A stretch of DNA of 64,000 bases from an uncultured Roseibium sp. (GTDB lineage Bacteria > Pseudomonadota > Alphaproteobacteria > Rhizobiales > Stappiaceae), in the NCBI RefSeq assembly GCF_947496995.1, contig NZ_CANMFD010000004.1, positions 186,001 through 250,000 of the forward strand, read 5' to 3'. Position 1 is the first letter of the stretch, and every line of letters begins with the position of its first letter. Below are positions 19,276 to 27,280 of this stretch, piece by piece. Below the pieces are notes generated by a model. The model was not told the DNA's origin. It worked only from the letters and a program-made list of their open reading frames with translations, and did not search any database. The position numbers and the translations under genes are program-made.

Positions 19276-20178
19276 GTGAAAACCCAATATGTGGAACTGG
19301 TGGACGCGATCGCGACCCAGGGCAGCCTCGCTGCCGCGGCGAAGGCGCTGAACAAGTCACAGCCGGCGATCACCAAGGCGCTCAAGAAGGTGGAAGGCGA
19401 ACTCGGAGTGGTGCTCTTTCACAGGGTGCCGAGCGGGATCGTGCCGACGCTGGAAGGACTGCCCGTCATCGAACGCTGCCAGCGGATCAGGCGTGACCTT
19501 CAGAAGCTGACAGAGGGTGTCGCCCAGGCGCGCGGCGACTTCGTCGGGTCGATATCCGTGGTGGTCTCGCCCCTCGCCGCGCTGAAGATCGTGCCGCCGG
19601 TGACGCGCAGGTTCCAGAGCCGGTTTCCAGGCATAGAACTGAGCATAACAGGCGGTCATGCGCCCAGAGCGTTTCGCGGGCTGCGGTCGGGCGAGGCGGA
19701 TTTTGTCATCGGTCCGGCCCCCGACCCTGCATCGAAGACCGGACTGCATGTCGAACAACTGCTGACAACCTCGATCACCTTCCTGACCGGCGCGCACTCG
19801 CCCCTCAGGGAGCTCCACCGGCCCGAGGACCTGCTGGCGGCTCGCTGGGCCGTGATCGGACCGCGCAGCCGTCCGCCGCTCTTCAAGGACTATTTCAGGC
19901 ATCACGGCCTCGAGGGACCGGAACCGGTCATCCGGTCGGATTCCATCATGAGCATTCTTGCCATACTCGAATGTTCGGATGTCATCTGCTCGTTCCCGTC
20001 GGTGATCGCCGATGATGTCGTCAAACGCTGGGACGTGACGGCGTTGCCCGTGGACCTGAGCATGCTGCAGGTCGATATCGCACTCACCTGGACCCGGGAA
20101 AAGCTGCTGACACCGGTCGCCCTCGCCTTTGCGGATATCGTCCGCGAAGAAGGCCGGACGCTGTGTGCCGAGACATAA
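19276..20178 (+). CDS. LysR family regulator upstream of the sulfatase operon
   Basis: A 300-residue LysR protein starting at a GTG (19276) with GGAAA just before it. The HTH spans V-D-A-I-A-T-Q-G-S-L-A-A-A-A-K-A-L-N-K-S-Q-P-A; the effector domain follows from about residue 90 with V-S-P-L-A-A and a C-terminal half of normal length. It lies directly upstream of, and in the same direction as, the sulfatase and TRAP genes, so it is the probable activator of that operon. Its stop codon overlaps a perfect dyad that may be its operator. Confidence 0.85.
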   Translation: MKTQYVELVDAIATQGSLAAAAKALNKSQPAITKALKKVEGELGVVLFHRVPSGIVPTLEGLPVIERCQRIRRDLQKLTEGVAQARGDFVGSISVVVSPLAALKIVPPVTRRFQSRFPGIELSITGGHAPRAFRGLRSGEADFVIGPAPDPASKTGLHVEQLLTTSITFLTGAHSPLRELHRPEDLLAARWAVIGPRSRPPLFKDYFRHHGLEGPEPVIRSDSIMSILAILECSDVICSFPSVIADDVVKRWDVTALPVDLSMLQVDIALTWTREKLLTPVALAFADIVREEGRTLCAET

Positions 20179-20191
20179 CCTGAAGTTATGT
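20173..20191. promoter_or_regulatory. LysR-type operator before the sulfatase gene
   Basis: ACATAAC (20173-20179), five bases, GTTATGT (20185-20191) is a perfect 7-bp dyad with the T-N11-A spacing typical of LysR boxes. It covers the LysR stop codon and sits 92 bases upstream of the sulfatase start. Palindrome seen directly; regulator assignment inferred. Confidence 0.55.
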
Positions 20192-20282
20192 CCATGAGAT
20201 AACGTTAATTGAGAGATATACCTTCAGGTGGTAGCATTCTCGCCAAGAATGCCGGTCAACCGGCGCTTCGGGAGGGAACCGC

Positions 20283-21941
20283 TTGAACATCCTGTTCATC
20301 ATGTATGACCAGCTCCGTTTCGATTATCTGAGCTGTGCCGGTCATCCGCATCTTGAAACACCCAATTTCGACCGGGTCGCGGCCATGGGCGTGCGCTTCA
20401 CCAACGCCTATGTGCAATCACCCGTGTGCGGTGCCAGCCGGATGAGTTTCTACACCGGGCGCTACGCGTCTTCCCATGGCGCCCAGTGGAACGGCTTTCC
20501 CCTGCGGGTCGGCGAACACACCCTCGGAGACCACTTGCGCAAGGCCGGAATGGGGTGCTGGCTGATCGGCAAGACCCACATGAAGGCCGATGCGGAAGGC
20601 ATGGCCCGGCTCGGCCTCGCGCCCGACAGCGTCATCGGCGCGCGCCAGGCCGAATGCGGTTTCGACGTGTGGATCCGCGATGACGGGCTCTGGGGCGAAG
20701 GGCCGGACGGCTTTTACGACGAAAAGCGCTCTCCCTATAACGAGTATCTGAAGTCGAAGGGCTATTGCGGCGACAATCCCTGGGCGGATTTTGCAAACGC
20801 CGGGATCGAGGACGGCCAGAAGGCCTCCGGCTGGATGTTCGACAATGCCGACAAGCCGGCGAACATTCGCGAGGAGGACAGCGAGACCCCGTGGCTGACG
20901 TCGCGCACGATCGAGTTCATCGATCAGGCCGAAGCCCCCTGGTGCGCCCACGTCAGTTACATCAAGCCGCACTGGCCCTATATCGTTCCCGCGCCCTACC
21001 ATGCCCTCTACGGACCGAACCATGTGCCGGCGGCTGTGCGTGCCCATGTCGAGCGCGAGGACGCACATCCCGTCTATGACGCCTTCATGAGCAACAGGAT
21101 CGCGGCGGCGTTTCAGCAGGAAGAGGTGCGCGGCAAGGTCATCCCGGCCTACATGGGCCTGATCAAGCAGTGCGACGACCAGCTCGGCAGATTGCTGGAC
21201 CACCTGGAGGCCACCGGTCGGATGAAGGACACGATGATCGTGCTCACCTCCGATCACGGCGACTACCTCGGCGATCACTGGCTGGGCGAGAAGGACCTGT
21301 TTCATGAGCCCTCGGTGAAGGTTCCGATGATCGTCTACGATCCGCGGGCTCAGGCAGACCCGACACGAGGCACCACCTGTGACGCACTGGTGGAATCCAT
21401 CGACCTCGCGCCGACGTTCCTCGAGGCCGCAGGCGGCCGGGCGGCCGATCATATTCTGGAAGGCCGCAGCCTGTCTCCGTGGCTGCGCGGCGAGACGCCC
21501 GACTGGCGCGGCTTTGTGGTCAGCGAATACGATTATTCCGTCACACCGATGTGCAAGGCCCTTGGCGTTTCTTCCCGCGACGCCCGGCTCTTCATGGTGT
21601 TCGACGGCCGCTACAAGCTCATCCATGCCGAAGGCGGCTTCCGCCCGATGCTGTTCGATCTGGTCTCCGACCCCGAGGAATTCCACGATCTTGCCAAGGC
21701 CGGCGCGCACACGGCGGAGATCGACCGGCTCTATGATTGTCTTGGCCGCTGGGGCCGGCGCATGTCGCAGCGGGTGACCAGATCGGAAGACGACATTGCC
21801 GCCATGCGCGGCCGCTCGATACGGCGCGGCATCCTGCCCTTCCTCAAGGACGGGTCGGAGGTCCCTGAGGAGTTGACCGGAGCCTATCGCGGCGCAGTCG
21901 CGCAAGACCACACCTCAGACACCCCCAAGGAAGGCCTCTGA
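20283..21941 (+). CDS. Sulfatase-family hydrolase (alkaline phosphatase superfamily)
   Basis: A 552-residue type I sulfatase or phosphonate monoester hydrolase homologue. The N-terminal N-I-L-F-I-M-Y-D-Q holds a metal aspartate. Cys49 in C-G-A-S-R-M-S-F-Y-T-G-R fits the formylglycine site, here C-x-A-S-R rather than the common C-x-P-S-R. A second metal site lies in T-S-D-H-G-D-Y-L-G-D-H near residue 322. No signal peptide is visible, so it should act in the cytoplasm on an imported ester. It is followed after one base by TRAP transporter genes. Maturation would need a formylglycine-generating or anSME enzyme elsewhere. Confidence 0.88.
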   Translation: MNILFIMYDQLRFDYLSCAGHPHLETPNFDRVAAMGVRFTNAYVQSPVCGASRMSFYTGRYASSHGAQWNGFPLRVGEHTLGDHLRKAGMGCWLIGKTHMKADAEGMARLGLAPDSVIGARQAECGFDVWIRDDGLWGEGPDGFYDEKRSPYNEYLKSKGYCGDNPWADFANAGIEDGQKASGWMFDNADKPANIREEDSETPWLTSRTIEFIDQAEAPWCAHVSYIKPHWPYIVPAPYHALYGPNHVPAAVRAHVEREDAHPVYDAFMSNRIAAAFQQEEVRGKVIPAYMGLIKQCDDQLGRLLDHLEATGRMKDTMIVLTSDHGDYLGDHWLGEKDLFHEPSVKVPMIVYDPRAQADPTRGTTCDALVESIDLAPTFLEAAGGRAADHILEGRSLSPWLRGETPDWRGFVVSEYDYSVTPMCKALGVSSRDARLFMVFDGRYKLIHAEGGFRPMLFDLVSDPEEFHDLAKAGAHTAEIDRLYDCLGRWGRRMSQRVTRSEDDIAAMRGRSIRRGILPFLKDGSEVPEELTGAYRGAVAQDHTSDTPKEGL

Positions 21942-21942
21942 C

Positions 21943-24060
21943 ATGGCCGCCGGGACCGGAGCCGCCCCCGCCTCTTCGGCAGACACACGGATCGCCGATA
22001 TCCTCGCGGTGCTTTTCGTCGGCGTCATCGTCGTCTATGCAGCCTCCGGCCCGGTCACCGATCTGGTGCGCTGGCTCGTCGAAACCACGACGCAGGGGTT
22101 CGAGGACCTGTCCCGCCGCGACCAGCGCGTCCTCATGCGCGAACACTGGCTGGGCGCAGGCTACCGAGCCTTCGAGCGGTCCTTCCTCCTGCCGACCGGC
22201 CTGATCATCGGTCTGCCGATCGTGTTTTCCTTCGCGATTTCGCTGTTGACCCTCCACAAGGGGAAACACGGACGCCTGATCAACTGGGTGCTGACGCTGC
22301 TGGCGCTTGCCGCCTACATCTCCTGGATGGTCAAGATTTTCGCCACCGACGGCGGCGCCCTGCCCTCGGCCAGCCCCATCGACTTCGTGATGTTCCCGCT
22401 CGCGACCGCGATCACCCTCTATCTGACCTGGCGTCTGTTCGGCGGCTTTATCGTCGCCTTCTGCCTTTTCTGGGTCATCTACTTCTTTATCCGCGGCTAC
22501 ATGCCCGCCTGGACCGGCATTCTCGCCGGATCGGACTCGACCTTTGCCCAGAGCCTGCGAGCCATGGTGCTGAATTTCTGGGCGCAGACCGGCGGCCAGT
22601 TCGGCCAGCCCCTGCAGGTCGTCTCCGGCAGCGTGCTGATCTTCATCGTCTTCGGCGCCGTGATGATGGCCTCCGGCGCAGGCGATCTCCTGATGAAGAT
22701 CGCCAACAGGCTGACCGGCGGAATGGTCGGCGGCGCGGCGCATGCGGCGGTGGCGTCCTCGGCCCTGTTCGGCACTTTGTCAGGCGCGGCGATCTCCAAT
22801 GTGGTCTCCACCGGCGTGATGACCATTCCGGTGATCAAGAAGTCCGGCTTCAAGCCCGCCTTCGCCGGTGCGGTCGAGGCTGCCGCCTCCACCGGCGGCC
22901 AGGTCATGCCCCCGGTCATGGGGGTGGTGGCCTTCTTCGTCGCCGGCCAGATCGGCCTAGAATACCGCTACATCGTCGTCGCGGCCATTGCGCCCGCGAT
23001 CATGTATTACTTCGCCACGTTCCTGGCGGTCTATTTCGAGGCCCGCCGCCATGGCATCGGTGCCCTGCCCAAAGATCAGCGCCCGCCCCTGACCGGCAAG
23101 GACTGGGTTCAGTGCCTCGTCTTTGTCGTGCCCCTGGGAGTGCTGACATATTTCCTGTTCAGCCAGCCGTCCGTCCCCAAGGCCGGGTTTTACGGATTTC
23201 TCGCCGCCATCGTATCGTCGCTGATCCTGTTCCGCGAATTCCGCTCGGGGCCGCGCATCTGGCGGGCCTTCGTCAACGCCGGACGGATGGCGGCCACCAT
23301 CGTGGTGATCGTCACCGCCATCGGCCTGATCGTCGGCCTGATCCAGGTTTCGGGCTTTGCCGGACGTCTCGCGCTGCTGCTGACCCAGCTTGCCGACGGT
23401 CCCCTGCCCATCGTGCTGCTGGTCGTTGCCTTCGGCGCCATCGTTCTGGGCATGGGCCTGCCGCCCGGCGCGACCTACTTCATCATCGTCATCGCGCTGT
23501 CCTCGGGCATCGACGCGGTCGGGGTTCCGCTGTTGACCCTGCACCTGTTCGTCGTCTTCTTCGCCGTCATGTCGACGGTGACGCCGCCGGTTGCCCTTGC
23601 CGCCTTTGCCGCGGCGCCGATTGCCGGAGCGGATCCGATCCGCACCGGCTTTCAGGCGGCCAGGATCGGCATCGCCGGGTTCCTGATACCGTTCATCTTC
23701 GTCTATCACCCGGCGGTTCTCTACAAGCTCCAGGTGCTGTTCATCTGGTTCGGCACCGGCGCACCGGACAGCAGCGCCATGCCCGACATCTCCACGGTGT
23801 CCTGGGCGGGTTTCTTCTGGATCCTTGCCGCCTACGTGCTGGCCATGTGGGCCGTGAGCTCGGCGCTCGCAGGGTTTGACCGCGGCCGTATGGGCGCTGC
23901 CGAAAGAATCCTGCGGATCGGTCTCGGCCTGCTGGTGCTGGTTCCCGACGTCTGGGTGGCAGGACCTGCATGCGGGCTGCTTCTGGCGGCTCTTGCCGCC
24001 CACATCATCGTACACCGCCGGGAGACGGTAACGGCCCCCGGCAATGTGCCGGCAAGCTGA
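21943..24060 (+). CDS. TRAP transporter fused permease (TAXI type)
   Basis: A 705-residue inner-membrane protein in which the small (4-TM) and large (12-TM) TRAP permease subunits are fused, as is normal for TAXI-type TRAP systems. Hydrophobic helices run almost the whole length; glycine-rich signatures such as G-A-A-I-S-N-V-V-S-T-G near residue 283 and G-M-G-L-P-P-G-A-T-Y near 505 match the DctM domain. It starts one base after the sulfatase stop and is followed by its binding protein. It probably imports an organic anion using the sodium gradient. The C-terminal 60 residues add further membrane helices. Confidence 0.92.
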   Translation: MAAGTGAAPASSADTRIADILAVLFVGVIVVYAASGPVTDLVRWLVETTTQGFEDLSRRDQRVLMREHWLGAGYRAFERSFLLPTGLIIGLPIVFSFAISLLTLHKGKHGRLINWVLTLLALAAYISWMVKIFATDGGALPSASPIDFVMFPLATAITLYLTWRLFGGFIVAFCLFWVIYFFIRGYMPAWTGILAGSDSTFAQSLRAMVLNFWAQTGGQFGQPLQVVSGSVLIFIVFGAVMMASGAGDLLMKIANRLTGGMVGGAAHAAVASSALFGTLSGAAISNVVSTGVMTIPVIKKSGFKPAFAGAVEAAASTGGQVMPPVMGVVAFFVAGQIGLEYRYIVVAAIAPAIMYYFATFLAVYFEARRHGIGALPKDQRPPLTGKDWVQCLVFVVPLGVLTYFLFSQPSVPKAGFYGFLAAIVSSLILFREFRSGPRIWRAFVNAGRMAATIVVIVTAIGLIVGLIQVSGFAGRLALLLTQLADGPLPIVLLVVAFGAIVLGMGLPPGATYFIIVIALSSGIDAVGVPLLTLHLFVVFFAVMSTVTPPVALAAFAAAPIAGADPIRTGFQAARIGIAGFLIPFIFVYHPAVLYKLQVLFIWFGTGAPDSSAMPDISTVSWAGFFWILAAYVLAMWAVSSALAGFDRGRMGAAERILRIGLGLLVLVPDVWVAGPACGLLLAALAAHIIVHRRETVTAPGNVPAS

Positions 24061-24080
24061 TTATAAAAAGGGAGGAAGAA

Positions 24081-25055
24081 ATGAAACGACTGGCATATGC
24101 GGCCCTGGCGGCCCTTGTGACAACAGGCGCCGCCTCGGCGCAGGACACCACGCTCAAGATGCAGACAATCGAGCCCAGCCTGGGTCAGGCGATCACCATG
24201 GCGACCTTCGCCAATCTGGTGACGGACAAGCTCGACGATATCGCCATCGAAGTTGCCGGCGGCGGCGCGGCGACGCTTCACCAGATGGAGACCGCTCGCG
24301 GCAATCTCGACATGTTCATGACCTCGCCGACCATCCACATCCTGATGTCGAAGGGCATCGCCATGTACAAGAACGAGCCCGAAGCTCCGGAGCTCGCCAA
24401 GAATGTCCAGGTGCTGATGTGGTTCCCCTACGGCGAATATCATTTCGCCGTCAGAGGCGACAGCGATATCACGACGCTTGATGACATCGAGGGCGCAACG
24501 GTGTTTCTCGGCCCCCAGGGCGGCGGTGCCTATAACGCCGCCAAGGGCTGGGTCGAGGCCACGACGGGCCTTGTCGCGGGCGAGGACTACGATGCCATCA
24601 AGGCCAACTGGGCAACCGGGTTCCAGTCGTTTCTCGACGGCAAGGTCGATGTCTATGTGAACGGTTGCATCGACCCATGCCAGCAGTTCATCCAGTTCAC
24701 CGAAACGGAGAAAATCCGCTTCATCGGCCCGGAAGACCATGAAGGCGAAGCGGTCGACAAGTTCCTCGGCAAGTTCCGCAAGCGGGCCGAAATCCCCGCA
24801 GGTCTCTACGAGAACCAGGTCAATGACGGCCCGGTGATGTCGAATGACACCGCCGTCGGCATCGGCGTTCGCGCCGACCTCGACGAGGACCTCGTCTACC
24901 GGATCACCAAGACGTTCTGGGAAAATCTCGACGGCATCACCACGGACGCGCCCTGGGCAAAGGCTTTGTCCCCGGAGTTTGCCGCACAGCAGCTCGGCAC
25001 CGCGCAATTTCATCCCGGTGCGGCACGCTACTACAAGGAAATCGGCGTGCAATAA
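24081..25055 (+). CDS. TAXI family TRAP solute-binding protein
   Basis: A 324-residue periplasmic substrate-binding protein. A signal peptide (M-K-R-L-A-Y-A-A-L-A-A-L-V-T-T-G-A-A-S-A) is followed by a two-lobe fold with A-G-G-G-A-A-T-L-H-Q-M, F-L-G-P-Q-G-G-G-A-Y-N-A-A near residue 145, and V-N-G-C-I-D-P near 193, typical of TAXI proteins. GGGAGG at 24070-24075 fixes the ATG at 24081. It supplies the fused permease. The ligand is unknown; the adjoining sulfatase suggests a sulfated or phosphonate-type ester. Confidence 0.92.
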   Translation: MKRLAYAALAALVTTGAASAQDTTLKMQTIEPSLGQAITMATFANLVTDKLDDIAIEVAGGGAATLHQMETARGNLDMFMTSPTIHILMSKGIAMYKNEPEAPELAKNVQVLMWFPYGEYHFAVRGDSDITTLDDIEGATVFLGPQGGGAYNAAKGWVEATTGLVAGEDYDAIKANWATGFQSFLDGKVDVYVNGCIDPCQQFIQFTETEKIRFIGPEDHEGEAVDKFLGKFRKRAEIPAGLYENQVNDGPVMSNDTAVGIGVRADLDEDLVYRITKTFWENLDGITTDAPWAKALSPEFAAQQLGTAQFHPGAARYYKEIGVQ

Positions 25056-25066
25056 GCCGAGCCAAG

Positions 25067-25092
25067 CCCTGGTGGTCACGCTCCCGCCAGGG
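25067..25092 (+). terminator. Hairpin after the TRAP operon
   Basis: CCCTGGTGG pairs with CCGCCAGGG (one G-T pair) across an 8-base loop, 11 bases after the binding-protein stop. There is no clear T-run, so termination is only likely. Confidence 0.4.
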
Positions 25093-25201
25093 TCCCTTCC
25101 CCGAGGCCCGGCCATCAAACATCTGCCTAAAAGTTGTGTTGATCTTATTTCGCGCCCAAGGCGCGAAGTATTTTCAATAGATCTTTTTGGAGTTTTTTCA
25201 G

Positions 25202-25690
25202 ATGACCGTTACGCTCGATATCCAGCAGCCCCAGCCGTTTGATCTTGTCGGCTCGACAATTCTTATTTCCGGAAACGCGGTGGCCTTTGAAGGCACTTTG
25301 AGCATTCGCGTATCCGAGGGCCACGACGAATACTCATCCTTTGCAAACGTTGGTTCTCTCGCGCTCAGGCAATTTCAGGGCTCGATCGACATTCCGGACA
25401 ACAACAGTTTCCAGCTCAACCGGCTATTCCTGACGCTTGCCGACGACAGCGGCAACGAAAACGGGCCTTCCGTCGTCATCCCGGTCCTCTTCGGTCCGAA
25501 AATTCTGCCGGGTTATGGTGGCTGGCGGCCCTATACGGTGAAGCCGGGCGACACGCTCACCAAGATCGCACAGCAGGAATACGGCAATTCCGACTTTCAG
25601 CCGATCTTCCAGGCCAACCAGCACATATTGAACGACCCGAACCTTATCTTCCCCGGTCAGTTGCTCCGGATCCCCAGGAACGATATCTGA
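25202..25690 (+). CDS. Gmad2-like and LysM two-domain protein
   Basis: A 162-residue protein without a visible signal peptide. Residues about 3-103 form a beta-rich domain resembling the Gmad2 immunoglobulin-like fold (Q-P-F-D-L-V-G-S-T-I-L-I-S-G-N-A-V-A-F-E-G-T-L). Residues about 112-160 are a LysM domain (Y-T-V-K-P-G-D-T-L-T-K-I-A, then I-F-Q-A-N and P-G-Q-L-L-R-I-P). LysM usually binds peptidoglycan, so a leaderless LysM protein is odd; it may leave the cell by another route or act elsewhere. A short palindrome (CGCGCC...GGCGCG, about 25151-25165) lies upstream. Confidence 0.8.
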   Translation: MTVTLDIQQPQPFDLVGSTILISGNAVAFEGTLSIRVSEGHDEYSSFANVGSLALRQFQGSIDIPDNNSFQLNRLFLTLADDSGNENGPSVVIPVLFGPKILPGYGGWRPYTVKPGDTLTKIAQQEYGNSDFQPIFQANQHILNDPNLIFPGQLLRIPRNDI

Positions 25691-25738
25691 TAGAGGGGCC
25701 CTTTCAGGGCTAGACCGATACGCTAAGGGAAACAGGGA

Positions 25739-26119
25739 ATGCCACCGGAAAAACTCAACATCGTCGCGTCCGCGGACGCTCAGATCTCGCAGGTTTTCGA
25801 TCCGCATATCGTCGGCGCGGTGAACGAATCCTATGTGAAAGTCGCGAAATTCGGCGATGTATTCGACTGGCATTCCCATGAAAACGAAGACGAGGGCTTT
25901 CTCGTTCTTCGCGGCCGCATCGCCATCGATTTTCGCGACGGGTCGGTAGAACTCGGCGAAGGCGATTTCATGGTGGTTCCCAGAACCGTTGAACATCGTC
26001 CCAGATCGCTGACCGACAAGCCGGTGGTGGTGATGTTCGAACCTGCGACGACACTGAATACCGGAGACGCGGAGAGCGACCTGACGGTTCACGACCTGAA
26101 ACGCCTTCACCCCTTGTGA
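25739..26119 (+). CDS. Cupin domain protein
   Basis: A 126-residue single-domain cupin. The first metal motif appears as W-H-S-H-E-N-E-D-E-G-F (G(X)5HXH(X)3-4E type) near residue 41, and the second as P-R-T-V-E-H-R-P near 82. It may bind Fe or Mn and act as an enzyme or sensor; many such small cupins are unassigned. It starts 48 bases after the LysM gene, preceded by AGGGAA, and shares its terminator with the convergent rpsD. Confidence 0.85.
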   Translation: MPPEKLNIVASADAQISQVFDPHIVGAVNESYVKVAKFGDVFDWHSHENEDEGFLVLRGRIAIDFRDGSVELGEGDFMVVPRTVEHRPRSLTDKPVVVMFEPATTLNTGDAESDLTVHDLKRLHPL

Positions 26120-26130
26120 CCACAAATAAA

Positions 26131-26158
26131 AAAGGCCCGCCGGATTGGCGGGCCTTTT
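26131..26158. terminator. Bidirectional terminator, cupin / rpsD
   Basis: AAAGGCCCGCC (26131-26141) pairs with GGCGGGCCTTTT (26147-26158) with a 5-base loop and A/T runs on both sides. It lies between the stops of two convergent genes and can serve both. Confidence 0.85.
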
Positions 26159-26181
26159 CGTAATCTGTATTCGGCGGTTGA

Positions 26182-26799
26182 TTACCGCGAATAGAACTCG
26201 ACCACCAGGTTCGGTTCCATCTGTACCGGGTAAGGCACATCGGAGAAGCCCGGAACGCGGGTGTAGGTCGCGGTCATTTTCGAATGGTCCACGTCGATGT
26301 AATCGGGAACATCGCGCTCTGCGGACTGAACTGCTTCCAGAACCAGCGCAAGTTGCTTGGACTTTTCACGAACTTCGATCAGGTCGCCAGGACGTACCTG
26401 GTAGCTCGCGATGTTGACGCGCTTGCCGTTGACCTTGATGTGGCCGTGGTTGATGAACTGACGGGCAGCAAACACGGTCGGAACGAACTTGGCGCGATAG
26501 ACGATCGCGTCGAGACGGCGCTCCAGCAGACCGATCAGGTTTTCGGACGTATCGCCCTTCTGACGGGATGCGTCGGAATAGACCTTGCGGAACTGCTTCT
26601 CGGTGATGTTGCCGTAATAGCCTTTCAGCTTCTGCTTTGCGCGGAGCTGAACACCGAAGTCGGACAGTTTGCCCTTGCGGCGCTGGCCGTGCTGACCCGG
26701 GCCGTATTCACGCTTGTTGGCCGGGCTCTTCGGACGACCCCAGATGTTTTCGCCCATCCGGCGGTCGATTTTGTACTTAACGCTGTGGCGCTTTGACAT
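26182..26799 (-). CDS. rpsD: 30S ribosomal protein S4
   Basis: A 205-residue primary rRNA-binding protein of the 30S subunit body. Recognised from [14 protein letters not shown] near the start, [11 protein letters not shown] near residue 32, and the S4 RNA-binding domain with [11 protein letters not shown] and [14 protein letters not shown] near 115. It is a single gene here, not in the alpha operon, which is common in alphaproteobacteria. The 480 bases upstream should contain its promoter. Confidence 0.98.
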   Translation of the reverse strand: MSKRHSVKYKIDRRMGENIWGRPKSPANKREYGPGQHGQRRKGKLSDFGVQLRAKQKLKGYYGNITEKQFRKVYSDASRQKGDTSENLIGLLERRLDAIVYRAKFVPTVFAARQFINHGHIKVNGKRVNIASYQVRPGDLIEVREKSKQLALVLEAVQSAERDVPDYIDVDHSKMTATYTRVPGFSDVPYPVQMEPNLVVEFYSR

Positions 26800-27280
26800 C
26801 GCGGTTTCCTTTGAGTTCGCGTTGTTTTTCTATAAAGGAAACGCGCCCTCCTTTATCCCGGCGCCCGCATTGAACGGACTGTGGGATCGACAGGGACCCA
26901 GCAAGACGGCGCCGGCTGGATGCCCACGGGTGCGTAAATCCGGAAGACAAAAGCCTGCCGGACCGCGCGGAGATACAAGCCGCTCCCTCAAATGTCAATG
27001 CTGGAGGGACGTCAGTGTCGGGAAACCGAACTTTTTTTCGGGATTTGCGGATAGTCGTACCCGCTTTTAACCGCCGGTTGCCGTTGGTTTTCGCTCATCT
27101 CGCCGCATTCGGGAACATTTTGCCCAAAAACAATGTATAAATTTAGACTTTTTTAATTGCGGCTTTTCACTATGCAATCGCTGTTGCAACCATAGCTAAT
27201 TATAACAATTAGACCGTCTGCACGAAATCCCATTACACGATCGAAATTTCAACTTACAGACCTTCTTTACAAGGATCGAC
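26800..27280. promoter_or_regulatory. Gene-free divergent region, rpsD / EAL-GGDEF gene
   Basis: About 480 bases with no supported gene. The left part serves rpsD. The right part (about 27120-27270) is clearly A/T-rich (ACAATGTATAAATTTAGAC, TTTTTTAATTG) and should hold the promoter of the EAL-GGDEF gene. No specific operator stands out. Confidence 0.4.
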
